Part shown: piece by piece, positions 12,871 to 27,422 of the stretch
Numbering within the stretch: the first letter of the stretch is position 1
Layout: every line of letters starts with the position of its first letter
Assembly (NCBI RefSeq): GCF_050947335.1
Contig: NW_027473619.1
Span: 1-64,000 of the forward strand
DNA from: Megachile rotundata
Lineage: Eukaryota; Arthropoda; Insecta; Hymenoptera; Megachilidae
DNA: 64,000 bases
Direction of reading: 5' to 3'
The notes under the pieces: model-generated
What the model was told of the DNA's origin: nothing
Seen by the model: the letters and a program-made list of their open reading frames with translations, nothing else
Databases searched by the model: none
Translations under genes and position numbers: made by a program

Positions 12871-15363
12871 ACGCTTATATGATCGATAGGACGACAATTA
12901 CTATACTCATTACTCTTTTTATTATAAATCTAACTCACATCATGAGCCATATTATGCTTATATGATCGATAGAACGACAATTACTATGCTTATTACACTC
13001 ACTATTATCAATCTAACTCATATTATTAACCATATTATGCACATATGATCGATAGAACGACAATTACTATACTTATTACTCTTATTCTCATCAATCTAAC
13101 TCATATTATTAGCCATATAATGCTTATATGATCGATAGGACGACAATTCCTATACTCATTACTCTTATTATTATCAATCTTACTCATATTATTAGCCATA
13201 TTATGCTTATATGATCGATATAACGACAATTACAATACTTATTACACTCACTGTTATCTATCTAACTCATATTATTAGCCATATTATGGTTATATGACCG
13301 ATAGAACGGCAAGTACTATACTTATTAATCTTATTATTATCAATCTAACTCATATTATTAGCCATATTATGCTTTTATGATCGATAGGACGACAATTACT
13401 ATACTCAATCCTCTTACTATTATCAATCTAACTCATATTATTAGCCATATTGTGCTTATATGATCGATAGAACGACAAGTACTATACTTACTACTTTTAC
13501 TATTATCAATCTAACTCATATTATTAGCCATATTATGCTTATATGATCGATAGAACGACAATTACTATTCTTATTACACTCACTGTTATCAATCTAACTC
13601 ATATTATTAGCTATATTTTGGTTATATGACCGATAGAAGGACAATTACTATACTTATTACTCTTATTATTATCAATCTAACTCATATTATTAGCCATATT
13701 ATGCTTATATGATCGATAGAACGACAATTACAATACTCATTACTCTTATTATTATCAATCCAACTCATATTATTAGCCATATTATGCTTATATGATCGAT
13801 AGAACGACAATTACTATACTCATTGCTCTTATTATTATCAATTTAACTCATATTATTAGCCATATTATGCTTATATGATCGATAGTACGACAATTACTAT
13901 ACTCATTACTCTTATTATTATCAATCTAACTCATATTATTAGCCATATTATGCTTATACGATCGATAGGACGACAATTACTATACTCATTACTCTTATTA
14001 TTATCAATCTAACTCATATTGTTAGCCATATTATGCATATATGATCGATAGGACGACAATTACTATACTCATTACTCTTATTATTATCAATCTAACTCAT
14101 ATTATTAGCCATATTATGCTTATACGATCGATAGGACGACAATTACTATACTCATTACTCTTATTATTATCATTCTAACTCAAATTATAAGCCATATTAT
14201 GCTTATATGATCCGTAGAACGACAGTTACTATACTTATTAATCTTATTATTATCAATCTAACTCATATTATTAGCCATATTATGCTTATATGATCGATAG
14301 AACGACAATTACTATACTTATTACACTCACTGTTATCAATCTAACTCATATTCTTTAACCATATTATGGTTATATGACCGATAGAACGACAATTACTATA
14401 CTTATTACTCTTATTATTATCAATCTAACTCATATTATTAGCCATATTACGCTTATATGATCGATAGGACGACAATTACTATACTCATTACTCTTATTAT
14501 TATAAATCTAACTCATATCAAGAGCCATATTATGCTTATATGATCGATAGAACGACAATTACTATGCTTATTACACTCACTATTATCAATCTAACTCATA
14601 TTATTAACCATATTATGCACATATGATCGATAGAACGACAATTACTATACTTATTACTCTTATTCTCATCAATCTAACTCATATTATTAGCCATATAATG
14701 CTTATATGATCGATAGGACGACAATTACTATACTCATTACTCTTATTATTATCAATCTTACTCATATTATTAGCCATATTATGCTTATATGATCGATATA
14801 ACGACAATTACAATACTCATTACTCTTATTATTATCAATCTAACTCATATTATTAGCCATATTATGCTTATATGATCGATAGAACGACAATTACTATACT
14901 TATTAGTCTCTTTATTATCAATCTAACTCATATTATTAGCCATATTATGCTTATATGATCGATAGAACGACAATTACAATACTCATTACTCTTATTATTA
15001 TCAATCTAACTCATATTATTAGCCATATTATGCTTATATGATCGATAGAACGACAATTACTATACTTATTAGTCTCTTTATTATCAATCTAACTCATATT
15101 ATTAGCCATATTATGCTTATATGATCGATAGTACGACAATTACTAGACTCATTACTCTTATTATTATCAACCTAATTCATATTATTAGCCGTATTATGCT
15201 TATATGATCGATAGAACAGCAATTACAATACTCATTACTCTTATTATTATCAATCTAACTCATATTATTAGCCATATTATGGTTATATGATCGATAGGAC
15301 GACAATTACTATACTCATTACTCTTATTATTATCAATGTAACTCATATTATTAGCCATATTAT
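12871..15363 (+). repeat. Displaced duplication, copy 1 (offset 4898)
   Basis: This block of 30 monomers corresponds to 17769-20261. It starts with the ATTACGCTT marker monomer containing CTCTTTTTATTATAAATC and contains distinctive copies such as GCTTTTATGATCG, TACTTACTACTTTTAC and CCATATTTTGG. About ten single-base differences from the other copy were seen, among them ACTCACATC against ACTCATATC and GATAGAACGGC against GATACAACGGC. At 15364 this copy continues GCTTATATG while the other reads GCTCATATG. Confidence 0.87.
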
Positions 15364-15665
15364 GCTTATATGATCGATAGAACGACAAGTACTATACTTA
15401 CTACTTTTACTATTATCAATCTAACTCATATTATTAGCCATAATATGCTTATATGATCGATAGAACGACAATTACTATTCTTATTACACTCACTGTTATC
15501 AATCTAACTCATATTATTAGCCATATTTTGGTTATATGACCGATAGAACGACAATTACTATACTTATTACACTTATTATTATCAATCTAACTCATATTAT
15601 TAGCCATATTATGCTTATATGATCGATAGAACGACAATTACAATACTCATTACTCTTATTATTGT

Positions 15666-17270
15666 CAATCTAACTCATATTATTAGCCATATTATGCTTA
15701 TATGATCGATAGAACGACAATTACTATACTTATTACTCTCTTTATTATCAATCTAACTCATATTATTAGCCATATTATGCTTATATGATCGATAGTACGA
15801 CAATTACTAGACTCATTACTCTTATTATTATCAACCTAATTCATATTATTAGCCATATTATGCTTATATGATCGATAGAACAGCAATTACAATACTCATT
15901 ACTCTTATTATTATCAATCTAACTCATATTATTAGCCATATTATGCTTATATGATCGATAGGACGACAATTACTATACTCATTACTCTTATTATTATCAA
16001 TCTAACTCATATTATTAGCCATATTATGCTCATATGATCGATAGAACGACAATTACTATACTTATTACACTCACTGTTATCAATCCAACTCATATTATTA
16101 ACCATATTATGCAGATATGATAGATAGAACGACAATTACTATACTTTTTACTCTTATTCTTATCAATCTAACTCATATTATTAGCCATATTATGCATATA
16201 TGATCGATAGGATCACAATTACTATACTCATTACTCTTATTATTATCAATCTAACTCATATTATTAGCCATATTATGCTTATATGATCGATATAACGACA
16301 ATTACTATACTTATTACTCTCATTATTATCAATCTAACTCATATTATTAGCCATATTATGCTTATATGATCGATAGAACGACAATTACTATACTTATTAC
16401 TCTCATTATTATCAATCTAACTCATATTATTAGCCATATTATGGTTATATGACCGATAGAATGACAATTACTATGCTTATTACTCTTATTATTATCAATC
16501 TAACTCATATTATTAGCCATATTATGGTTATATGACCGATAGAATGACAATTACTACACTCATCACTCTTATTATTATCAATCTAACTCATATTATTAGC
16601 CATATTATGCTTATATGATCGATATAACGACAATTACTATACTTATTACACTCACTGTTATCAATCTAACTCATATTATTAGCCATATTATGGTTATATG
16701 ACCGATAGAACGACAATTACTATACTTATTACTCTTATTATTATCAATCAAACTCATATTATTAGCCATATTATGCTTATATGATCGATAGGACGTCAAT
16801 TACTATACTCAATACTCTTATTATTATCAATCTAACTCATGTTATTAGCCATATTATGCTTATATGATCGATAGAACGACAATTACTATGCTTATTACAC
16901 TCACTATTATCAATCTAACTCATATTATTAACCATATTATGCAGATATGATAGATAGAACGACAATTACTATACTTTTTACTGTTATTCTTATCAATCTA
17001 ACTCATATTATTAGCCATATTATGCATATATGATCGATAGGATGACAATTACTATGCTCATTACTTTTATTATTATCAATCTAACTCATATTATTAGCCA
17101 TATTATGCTTATATGATCGATATAACGACAATTACTATACTTATTACACTCACTGTTATCAATCTATCTCATATTATTAGCCATATTATGGTTATATGAC
17201 CGATAGAATGACAATTACTATGTTTATTACTCTTATTATTATCAATCTAACTCATATTATTAGCCATATT
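15666..17270 (+). repeat. Displaced duplication, copy 1 (offset 5147)
   Basis: This run of about 19 monomers matches 20813-22417. It includes GATAGTACGAC with ACTAGACTC, GAACAGCAATTACAATAC, a GCTCATATG monomer, an A-B-C cassette and two ATTATGGTTATATGACCG monomers. After about 17270 this copy runs on through CTGTACTCATTACTCAT monomers, while the partner switches to the ATTACGCTT marker. The offset differs from the 4,898-bp block just upstream by three monomers, so about 249 bp was added or lost between the two blocks. Confidence 0.85.
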
Positions 17271-17768
17271 ATGCTTATATGATCGATAGGACGACAATTA
17301 CTGTACTCATTACTCATATTATTATCAATCTAACTCATATTATTAGCCATAGTATGCATATATGATCGATATAACGACAATTACTAAACTTATTACACTC
17401 ACTGTTATCAATCTAACTCATATTATTAGCCATGTTATGGTTATATGACCGATAGAACGACAATTACTATACTTATTACACTTATTATTATCAATCTAAC
17501 TCATTTTATTATCCATATTATGCTTATATGATCGATAGGACGACAATTACTATACTCATTACTCTTATTATTATCAATCTAACTCATATGATTAGCCATA
17601 TTATGCATATATGATCGATAGGACGACAATTACTATACTCATTGCTCTTATTATTATCAATTTAACTCATATTATTAGCCATATTATGCTTATATGATCG
17701 ATAGTACGACAATTTCTATACTCATTACTCTTATTATTATCAATCTAACTCATATTATTAGCCATATT

Positions 17769-20261
17769 ACGCTTATATGATCGATAGGACGACAATTACT
17801 ATACTCATTACTCTTTTTATTATAAATCTAACTCATATCATGAGCCATATTATGCTTATATGATCGATAGAACGACAATTACTATGCTTATTACACTCAC
17901 TATTATCAATCTAACTCATATTATTAACCATATTATGCACATATGATCGATAGAACGACAATTACTATACTTATTACTCTTATTCTCATCAATCTAACTC
18001 ATATTATTAGCCATATAATGCTTATATGATCGATAGGACGACAATTCCTATACTCACTACTCTTATTATTATCAATCTTACTCATATTATTAGCCATATT
18101 ATGCTTATATGATCGATATAACGACAATTACAATACTTATTACACTCACTGTTATCAATCTAACTCATATTATTAGCCATATTATGGTTATATGACCGAT
18201 ACAACGGCAAGTACTATACTTATTAATCTTATTATTATCAATCTAACTCATATTATTAGCCATATTATGCTTTTATGATCGATAGGACGACAATTGCTAT
18301 ACTCAATCCTCTTACTATTATCAATCTAACTCATATTATTAGCCATATTGTGCTTATATGATCGATAGAACGACAAGTACTATACTTACTACTTTTACTA
18401 TTATCAATCTAACTCATATTATTAGCCATATTATGCTTATATGATCGATAGAACGACAATTACTATTCTTATTACACTCACTGTTATCAATCTACCTCAT
18501 ATTATTAGCTATATTTTGGTTATATGACCGATAGAAGGACAATTACTATACTTATTACTCTTATTATTATCAATCTAACTCATATTATTAGCCATATTAT
18601 GCTTATATGATCGATAGAACGACAATTACAATACTCATTACTCTTATTATTATCAATCCAACTCATATTATTAGCCATATTATGCTTATATGATCGATAG
18701 AACGACAATTACTATACTCATTGCTCTTATTATTATCAATTTAACTCATATTATTAGCCATATTATGCTTATATGATCGATAGTACGACAATTACTATAC
18801 TCATTACTCTTATTATTATCAATCTAACTCATATTATTAGCCATATTATGCTTATACGATCGATAGGACGACAATTACTATACTCATTACTCTTATTATT
18901 ATCAATCTAACTCATGTTGTTAGCCATATTATGCATATATGATCGATAGGACGACAATTACTATACTCATTACTCTTATTATTATCAATCTAACTCATAT
19001 TATTAGCCATATTATGCTTATACGATCGATAGGACGACAATTACTATACTCATTACTCTTATTATTATCATTCTAACTCAAATTATAAGCCATATTATGC
19101 TTATATGATCCGTAGAACGACAGTTACTATACTTATTAATCTTATTATTATCAATCTAACTCATATTATTAGCCATATTATGCTTATATGATCGATAGAA
19201 CGACAATTACTATACTTATTACACTCACTGTTATCAATCTAACTCATATTCTTTAACCATATTATGGTTATATGACCGATAGAACGACAATTACTATACT
19301 TATTACTCTTATTATTATCAATCTAACTCATATTATTAGCCATATTACGCTTATATGATCGATAGGACGACAATTACTATACTCATTACTCTTATTATTA
19401 TAAATCTAACTCATATCAAGAGCCATATTATGCTTATATGATCGATAGAACGACAATTACTATGCTTATTACACTCACTATTATCAATCTAACTCATATT
19501 ATTAACCATATTATGCACATATGATCGATAGAACGACAATTACTATACTTATTACTCTTATTCTCATCAATCTAACTCATATTATTAGCCATATAATGCT
19601 TATATGATCGATAGGACGACAATTACTATACTCATTACTCTTATTATTATCAATCTTACGCATATTATTAGCCATATAATGCTTATATGATCGATATAAC
19701 GACAATTACAATACTCATTACTCTTATTATTATCAATCTAACTCATATTATTAGCCATATTATGCTTATATGATCGATAGAACGACAATTACTATACTTA
19801 TTAGTCTCTTTATTATCAATCTAACTCATATTATTAGCCATATTATGCTTATATGATCGATAGAACGACAATTACAATACTCATTACTCTTATTATTATC
19901 AATCTAACTCATATTATTAGCCATATTATGCTTATATGATCGATAGAACGACAATTACTATACTTATTAGTCTCTTTATTATCAATCTAACTCATATTAT
20001 TAGCCATATTATGCTTATATGATCGATAGTACGACAATTACTAGACTCATTACTCTTATTATTATCAACCTAATTCATATTATTAGCCGTATTATGCTTA
20101 TATGATCGATAGAACAGCAATTACAATACTCATTACTCTTATTATTATCAATCTAACTCATATTATTAGCCATATTATGGTTATATGATCGATAGGACGA
20201 CAATTACTATACTCATTACTCTTATTATTATCAATGTAACTCATATTATTAGCCATATTAT
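17769..20261 (+). repeat. Displaced duplication, copy 2 (offset 4898)
   Basis: This is the partner of 12871-15363. Several private changes lie on this side only, for example GATACAACGGC near 18196, CAATTGCTATACTC near 18293, TCTACCTCAT near 18495, CTCATGTTGTTAG near 18915 and CTTACGCAT near 19670. The GATACAACGGC and CAATTGC changes are also in the 30-mer HOR at 22428-27422, so this copy is closer to that HOR's source than the 12871 copy is. Confidence 0.87.
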
Positions 20262-20812
20262 GCTCATATGATCGATAGAACGACAATTACTATACTTATT
20301 ACACTCACTGTTATCAATCCAACTCATATTATTAAAAATATTATGCAGATATGATCGATAGAACGACAATTACTATACTTATTACTCTTATTATTATCAA
20401 TCTAACTCATATTATTAGCCATATTACGCTTATATGATCGATAGGACGACAATTACTATACTCATTACTCTTATTATTATAAATCTAACTCATATTATTA
20501 GCCATATTATGCTTATATGATCGATAGAACGACAATTACTATGCTTATTACACTCACTATTATCAATCTAACTCATATTATTAACCATATTATGCAGATA
20601 TGATCGATAGAACGACAATTACAATACTTATTACTCTTATTCTCATCAATCTAGCTCATATTATTAGCCATATAATGCTTATATGATCGATAGGACGACA
20701 ATTACTATACTCATTACTCTTATTATTATCAATCTTACTCATATTATTAGCCATATTATGCTTATATGATCGATATAACGACAATTAAAATACTTATTAC
20801 ACTCACTGTTAT

Positions 20813-22417
20813 CAATCTAACTCATATTATTAGCCATATTATGCTTATATGATCGATAGAACGACAATTACTATACTTATTACTCTCTTTATTATCAATC
20901 TAACTCATATTATTAGCCATATTATGCTTATATGATCGATAGTACGACAATTACTAGACTCATTACTCTTATTATTATCAACCTAATTCATATTATTAGC
21001 CATATTATGCTTATATGATCGATAGAACAGCAATTACAATACTCATTACTCTTATTATTATCAATCTAACTCATATTATTAGCCATATTATGCTTATATG
21101 ATCGATAGGACGACAATTACTATACTCATTACTCTTATTATTATCAATCTAACTCATATTATTAGCCATATTATGCTCATATGATCGATAGAACGACAAT
21201 TACTATACTTATTACACTCACTGTTATCAATCCAACTCATATTATTAACCATATTATGCAGATATGATAGATAGAACGACAATTACTATACTTTTTACTC
21301 TTATTCTTATCAATCTAACTCATATTATTAGCCATATTATGCATATATGATCGATAGGATCACAATTACTATACTCATTACTCTTATTATTATCAATCTA
21401 ACTCATATTATTAGCCATATTATGCTTATATGATCGATATAACGACAATTACTATACTTATTACTCTCATTATTATCAATCTAACTCATATTATTAGCCA
21501 TATTATGCTTATATGATCGATAGAACGACAATTACTATACTTATTACTCTCATTATTATCAATCTAACTCATATTATTAGCCATATTATGGTTATATGAC
21601 CGATAGAATGACAATTACTATGCTTATTACTCTTATTATTATCAATCTAACTCATATTATTAGCCATATTATGGTTATATGACCGATAGAATGACAATTA
21701 CTACACTCATCACTCTTATTATTATCAATCTAACTCATATTATTAGCCATATTATGCTTATATGATCGATATAACGTCAATTACTATACTTATTACACTC
21801 ACTGTTATCAATCTAACTCATATTATTAGCCATATTATGGTTATATGACCGATAGAACGACAATTACTATACTTATTACTCTTATTATTATCAATCAAAC
21901 TCATATTATTAGCCATATTATGCTTATATGATCGATAGGACGTCAATTACTATACTCAATACTCTTATTATTATCAATCTAACTCATGTTATTAGCCATA
22001 TTATGCTTATATGATCGATAGAACGACAATTACTATGCTTATTACACTCACTATTATCAATCTAACTCATATTATTAACCATATTATGCAGATATGATAG
22101 ATAGAACGACAATTACTATACTTTTTACTGTTATTCTTATCAATCTAACTCATATTATTAGCCATATTATGCATATATGATCGATAGGATGACAATTACT
22201 ATGCTCATTACTTTTATTATTATCAATCTAACTCATATTATTAGCCATATTATGCTTATATGATCGATATAACGACAATTACTATACTTATTACACTCAC
22301 TGTTATCAATCTATCTCATATTATTAGCCATATTATGGTTATATGACCGATAGAATGACAATTACTATGTTTATTACTCTTATTATTATCAATCTAACTC
22401 ATATTATTAGCCATATT
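20813..22417 (+). repeat. Displaced duplication, copy 2 (offset 5147)
   Basis: This is the partner of 15666-17270. Very few differences were seen, one being ATAACGTCAATT near 21775 where copy 1 has ATAACGACAATT. It ends at the ATTACGCTT marker monomer at 22418, where the 30-mer HOR region starts. The unusual ATTAAAAATATTATG monomer near 20332 lies just upstream, outside the block. Confidence 0.85.
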
Positions 22418-22427
22418 ACGCTTATAT

Positions 22428-25400
22428 GATCGATAGGACGACAATTACTATACTCATTACTCTTTTTATTATAAATCTAACTCATATCATGAGCCATATT
22501 ATGCTTATATGATCGATAGAACGACAATTACTATGCTTATTACACTCACTATTATCAATCTAACTCATATTATTAACCATATTATGCACATATGATCGAT
22601 AGAACGACAATTACTATACTTATTACTCTTATTCTCATCAATCTAACTCATATTATTAGCCATATAATGCTTATATGATCGATAGGACGACAATTCCTAT
22701 ACTCACTACTCTTATTATTATCAATCTTACTCATATTATTAGCCATATTATGCTTATATGATCGATATAACGACAATTACAATACTTATTACACTCACTG
22801 TTATCAATCTAACTCATATTATTAGCCATATTATGGTTATATGACCGATACAACGGCAAGTACTATACTTATTAATCTTATTATTATCAATCTAACTCAT
22901 ATTATTAGCCATATTATGCTTTTATGATCGATAGGACGACAATTGCTATACTCAATCCTCTTACTATTATCAATCTAACTCATATTATTAGCCATATTGT
23001 GCTTATATGATCGATAGAACGACAAGTACTATACTTACTACTTTTACTATTATCAATCTAACTCATATTATTAGCCATATTATGCTTATATGATCGATAG
23101 AACGACAATTACTATTCTTATTACACTCACTGTTATCAATCTAACTCATATTATTAGCCATATTTTGGTTATATGACCGATAGAAGGACAATTACTATAC
23201 TTATTACTCTTATTATTATCAATCTAACTCATATTATTAGCCATATTATGCTTATATGATCGATAGAACGACAATTACAATACTCATTACTCTTATTATT
23301 ATCAATCTAACTCATATTATTAGCCATATTATGCTTATATGATCGATAGAACGACAATTACTTTTCTCATTGCTCTTATTATTATCAATTTAACTCATAT
23401 TATTAGCCATATTATGCTTATATGATCGATAGTACGACAATTACTATACTCATTACTCTTATTATTATCAATCTAACTCATATTATTAGCCATATTATGC
23501 TTATACGATCGATAGGACGACAATTACTATACTCATTACTCTTATTATTATCAATCTAACTCATATTGTTAGCCATATTATGCATATATGATCGATAGGA
23601 CGACAATTACTATACTCATTACTCTTATTATTATCAATCTAACTCATATTATTAGCCATATTATGCTTATACGATCGATAGGACGACAATTACTATACTC
23701 ATTACTCTTATTATTATCATTCTAACTCAAATTATAAGCCATATTATGCTTATATGATCCGTAGAACGACAGTTACTATACTTATTAATCTTATTATTAT
23801 CAATCTAACTCATATTATTAGCCATATTATGCTTATATGATCGATAGAACGACAATTACTATGCTTATTACACTCACTATTATCAATCTAACTCATATTA
23901 TTAACCATATTATGCAGATATGATAGATAGAACGACAATTACTATACTTTTTACTGTTATTCTTATCAATCTAACTCATATTATTAGCCATATTATGCAT
24001 ATATGATCGATAGGATGACAATTACTATGCTCATTACTTTTATTATTATCAATCTAACTCATATTATTAGCCATATTATGCTTATATGATCGATATAACG
24101 ACAATTACTATACTTATTACACTCACTGTTATCAATCTATCTCATATTATTAGCCATATTATGGTTATATGACCGATAGAATGACAATTACTATGTTTAT
24201 TACTCTTATTATTATCAATCTAACTCATATTATTAGCCATATTATGCTTATATGATCGATAGGACGACAATTACTGTACTCATTACTCATATTATTATCA
24301 ATCTAACTCATATTATTAGCCATAGTATGCATATATGATCGATATAACGACAATTACTAAACTTATTACACTCACTGTTATCAATCTAACTCATATTATT
24401 AGCCATGTTATGGTTATATGACCGATAGAACGACAATTACTATACTTATTACACTTATTATTATCAATCTAACTCATTTTATTATCCATATTATGCTTAT
24501 ATGATCGATAGGACGACAATTACTATACTCATTACTCTTATTATTATCAATCTAACTCATATGATTAGCCATATTATGCATATATGATCGATAGGACGAC
24601 AATTACTATACTCATTGCTCTTATTATTATCAATTTAACTCATATTATTAGCCATATTATGCTTATATGATCGATAGTACGACAATTTCTATACTCATTA
24701 CTCTTATTATTATCAATCTAACTCATATTATTAGCCATATTATGCTTATACGATCGATAGGACGACAATTACTATACTCATTACTCTTATTACTATCAAT
24801 CTAACTCATATTGTTAGCCATATTATGCATATATGATCGATAGGACGACAATTACTATACTCATTACTCTTATTATTATCAATCTAACTCATATTACTAG
24901 CCATATTATGCTTATACGATCGATAGGACGACAATTACTATACTCATTACTCTTTTTATTATAAATCTAACTCATATCATGAGCCATATTATGCTTATAT
25001 GATCGATAGAACGACAATTACTATGCTTATTACACTCACTATTATCAATCTAACTCATATTATTAACCATATTATGCACATATGATCGATAGAACGACAA
25101 TTACTATACTTATTACTCTTATTCTCATCAATCTAACTCATATTATTAGCCATATAATGCTTATATGATCGATAGGACGACAATTCCTATACTCACTACT
25201 CTTATTATTATCAATCTTACTCATATTATTAGCCATATTATGCTTATATGATCGATATAACGACAATTACAATACTTATTACACTCACTGTTATCAATCT
25301 AACTCATATTATTAGCCATATTATGGTTATATGACCGATACAACGGCAAGTACTATACTTATTAATCTTATTATTATCAATCTAACTCATATTATTAGCC

Positions 25401-27422
25401 ATATTATGCTTTTATGATCGATAGGACGACAATTGCTATACTCAATCCTCTTACTATTATCAATCTAACTCATATTATTAGCCATATTGTGCTTATATGA
25501 TCGATAGAACGACAAGTACTATACTTACTACTTTTACTATTATCAATCTAACTCATATTATTAGCCATATTATGCTTATATGATCGATAGAACGACAATT
25601 ACTATTCTTATTACACTCACTGTTATCAATCTAACTCATATTATTAGCCATATTTTGGTTATATGACCGATAGAAGGACAATTACTATACTTATTACTCT
25701 TATTATTATCAATCTAACTCATATTATTAGCCATATTATGCTTATATGATCGATAGAACGACAATTACAATACTCATTACTCTTATTATTATCAATCTAA
25801 CTCATATTATTAGCCATATTATGCTTATATGATCGATAGAACGACAATTACTTTTCTCATTGCTCTTATTATTATCAATTTAACTCATATTATTAGCCAT
25901 ATTATGCTTATATGATCGATAGTACGACAATTACTATACTCATTACTCTTATTATTATCAATCTAACTCATATTATTAGCCATATTATGCTTATACGATC
26001 GATAGGACGACAATTACTATACTCATTACTCTTATTATTATCAATCTAACTCATATTGTTAGCCATATTATGCATATATGATCGATAGGACGACAATTAC
26101 TATACTCATTACTCTTATTATTATCAATCTAACTCATATTATTAGCCATATTATGCTTATACGATCGATAGGACGACAATTACTATACTCATTACTCTTA
26201 TTATTATCATTCTAACTCAAATTATAAGCCATATTATGCTTATATGATCCGTAGAACGACAGTTACTATACTTATTAATCTTATTATTATCAATCTAACT
26301 CATATTATTAGCCATATTATGCTTATATGATCGATAGAACGACAATTACTATGCTTATTACACTCACTATTATCAATCTAACTCATATTATTAACCATAT
26401 TATGCAGATATGATAGATAGAACGACAATTACTATACTTTTTACTGTTATTCTTATCAATCTAACTCATATTATTAGCCATATTATGCATATATGATCGA
26501 TAGGATGACAATTACTATGCTCATTACTTTTATTATTATCAATCTAACTCATATTATTAGCCATATTATGCTTATATGATCGATATAACGACAATTACTA
26601 TACTTATTACACTCACTGTTATCAATCTATCTCATATTATTAGCCATATTATGGTTATATGACCGATAGAATGACAATTACTATGTTTATTACTCTTATT
26701 ATTATCAATCTAACTCATATTATTAGCCATATTATGCTTATATGATCGATAGGACGACAATTACTGTACTCATTACTCATATTATTATCAATCTAACTCA
26801 TATTATTAGCCATAGTATGCATATATGATCGATATAACGACAATTACTAAACTTATTACACTCACTGTTATCAATCTAACTCATATTATTAGCCATGTTA
26901 TGGTTATATGACCGATAGAACGACAATTACTATACTTATTACACTTATTATTATCAATCTAACTCATTTTATTATCCATATTATGCTTATATGATCGATA
27001 GGACGACAATTACTATACTCATTACTCTTATTATTATCAATCTAACTCATATGATTAGCCATATTATGCATATATGATCGATAGGACGACAATTACTATA
27101 CTCATTGCTCTTATTATTATCAATTTAACTCATATTATTAGCCATATTATGCTTATATGATCGATAGTACGACAATTTCTATACTCATTACTCTTATTAT
27201 TATCAATCTAACTCATATTATTAGCCATATTATGCTTATACGATCGATAGGACGACAATTACTATACTCATTACTCTTATTACTATCAATCTAACTCATA
27301 TTGTTAGCCATATTATGCATATATGATCGATAGGACGACAATTACTATACTCATTACTCTTATTATTATCAATCTAACTCATATTACTAGCCATATTATG
27401 CTTATACGATCGATAGGACGAC
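22428..27422 (+). repeat. 30-mer HOR (2490 bp), two identical copies
   Basis: Two adjacent units repeat with a period of exactly 2,490 bp (30 x 83). I compared 22428-24932 with 24918-27422 line by line and saw no difference over 2,505 bp. This is the longest mismatch-free tandem duplication I found. Private variants present in both include GATACAACGGC, CTTTTCTCATTGCTC, CTATCTCATATT, CATAGTATGC, TTTATTATCCAT and TTACTATCAATC. Flanks diverge immediately: two differences lie just before 22428 (22419 and 22427), and ACTATTACTATTCTC follows at 27421. The lack of divergence implies a very recent duplication, strong local homogenisation, or an assembly duplication. Confidence 0.92.
24905..24987 (+). 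repeat. Hybrid junction monomer between 30-mer copies
   Basis: This 83-bp copy joins the two 30-mer units. Its left part (GCTTATACGATCGATAGGAC) matches the monomer that ends the second unit at about 27395. Its right part (CTCTTTTTATTATAAATC, CATATCATGAG) matches the monomer that starts the first unit at 22418, which instead begins ATTACGCTTATATG. A monomer with one parent on each side is what in-register unequal exchange predicts. The crossover falls in the segment both parents share, from the GATAGGACGAC box to TTACTCT. Confidence 0.82.

Noticed and set aside
20320..20345. A possible insertion or unique sequence where a monomer reads ATTAAAAATATTATG.
   Set aside because: The surrounding monomer keeps its 83-bp length and register. 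The change is a local substitution cluster (AAA in place of CCA or similar), and the related copy at 29131 has the normal ATTAACCATATT.
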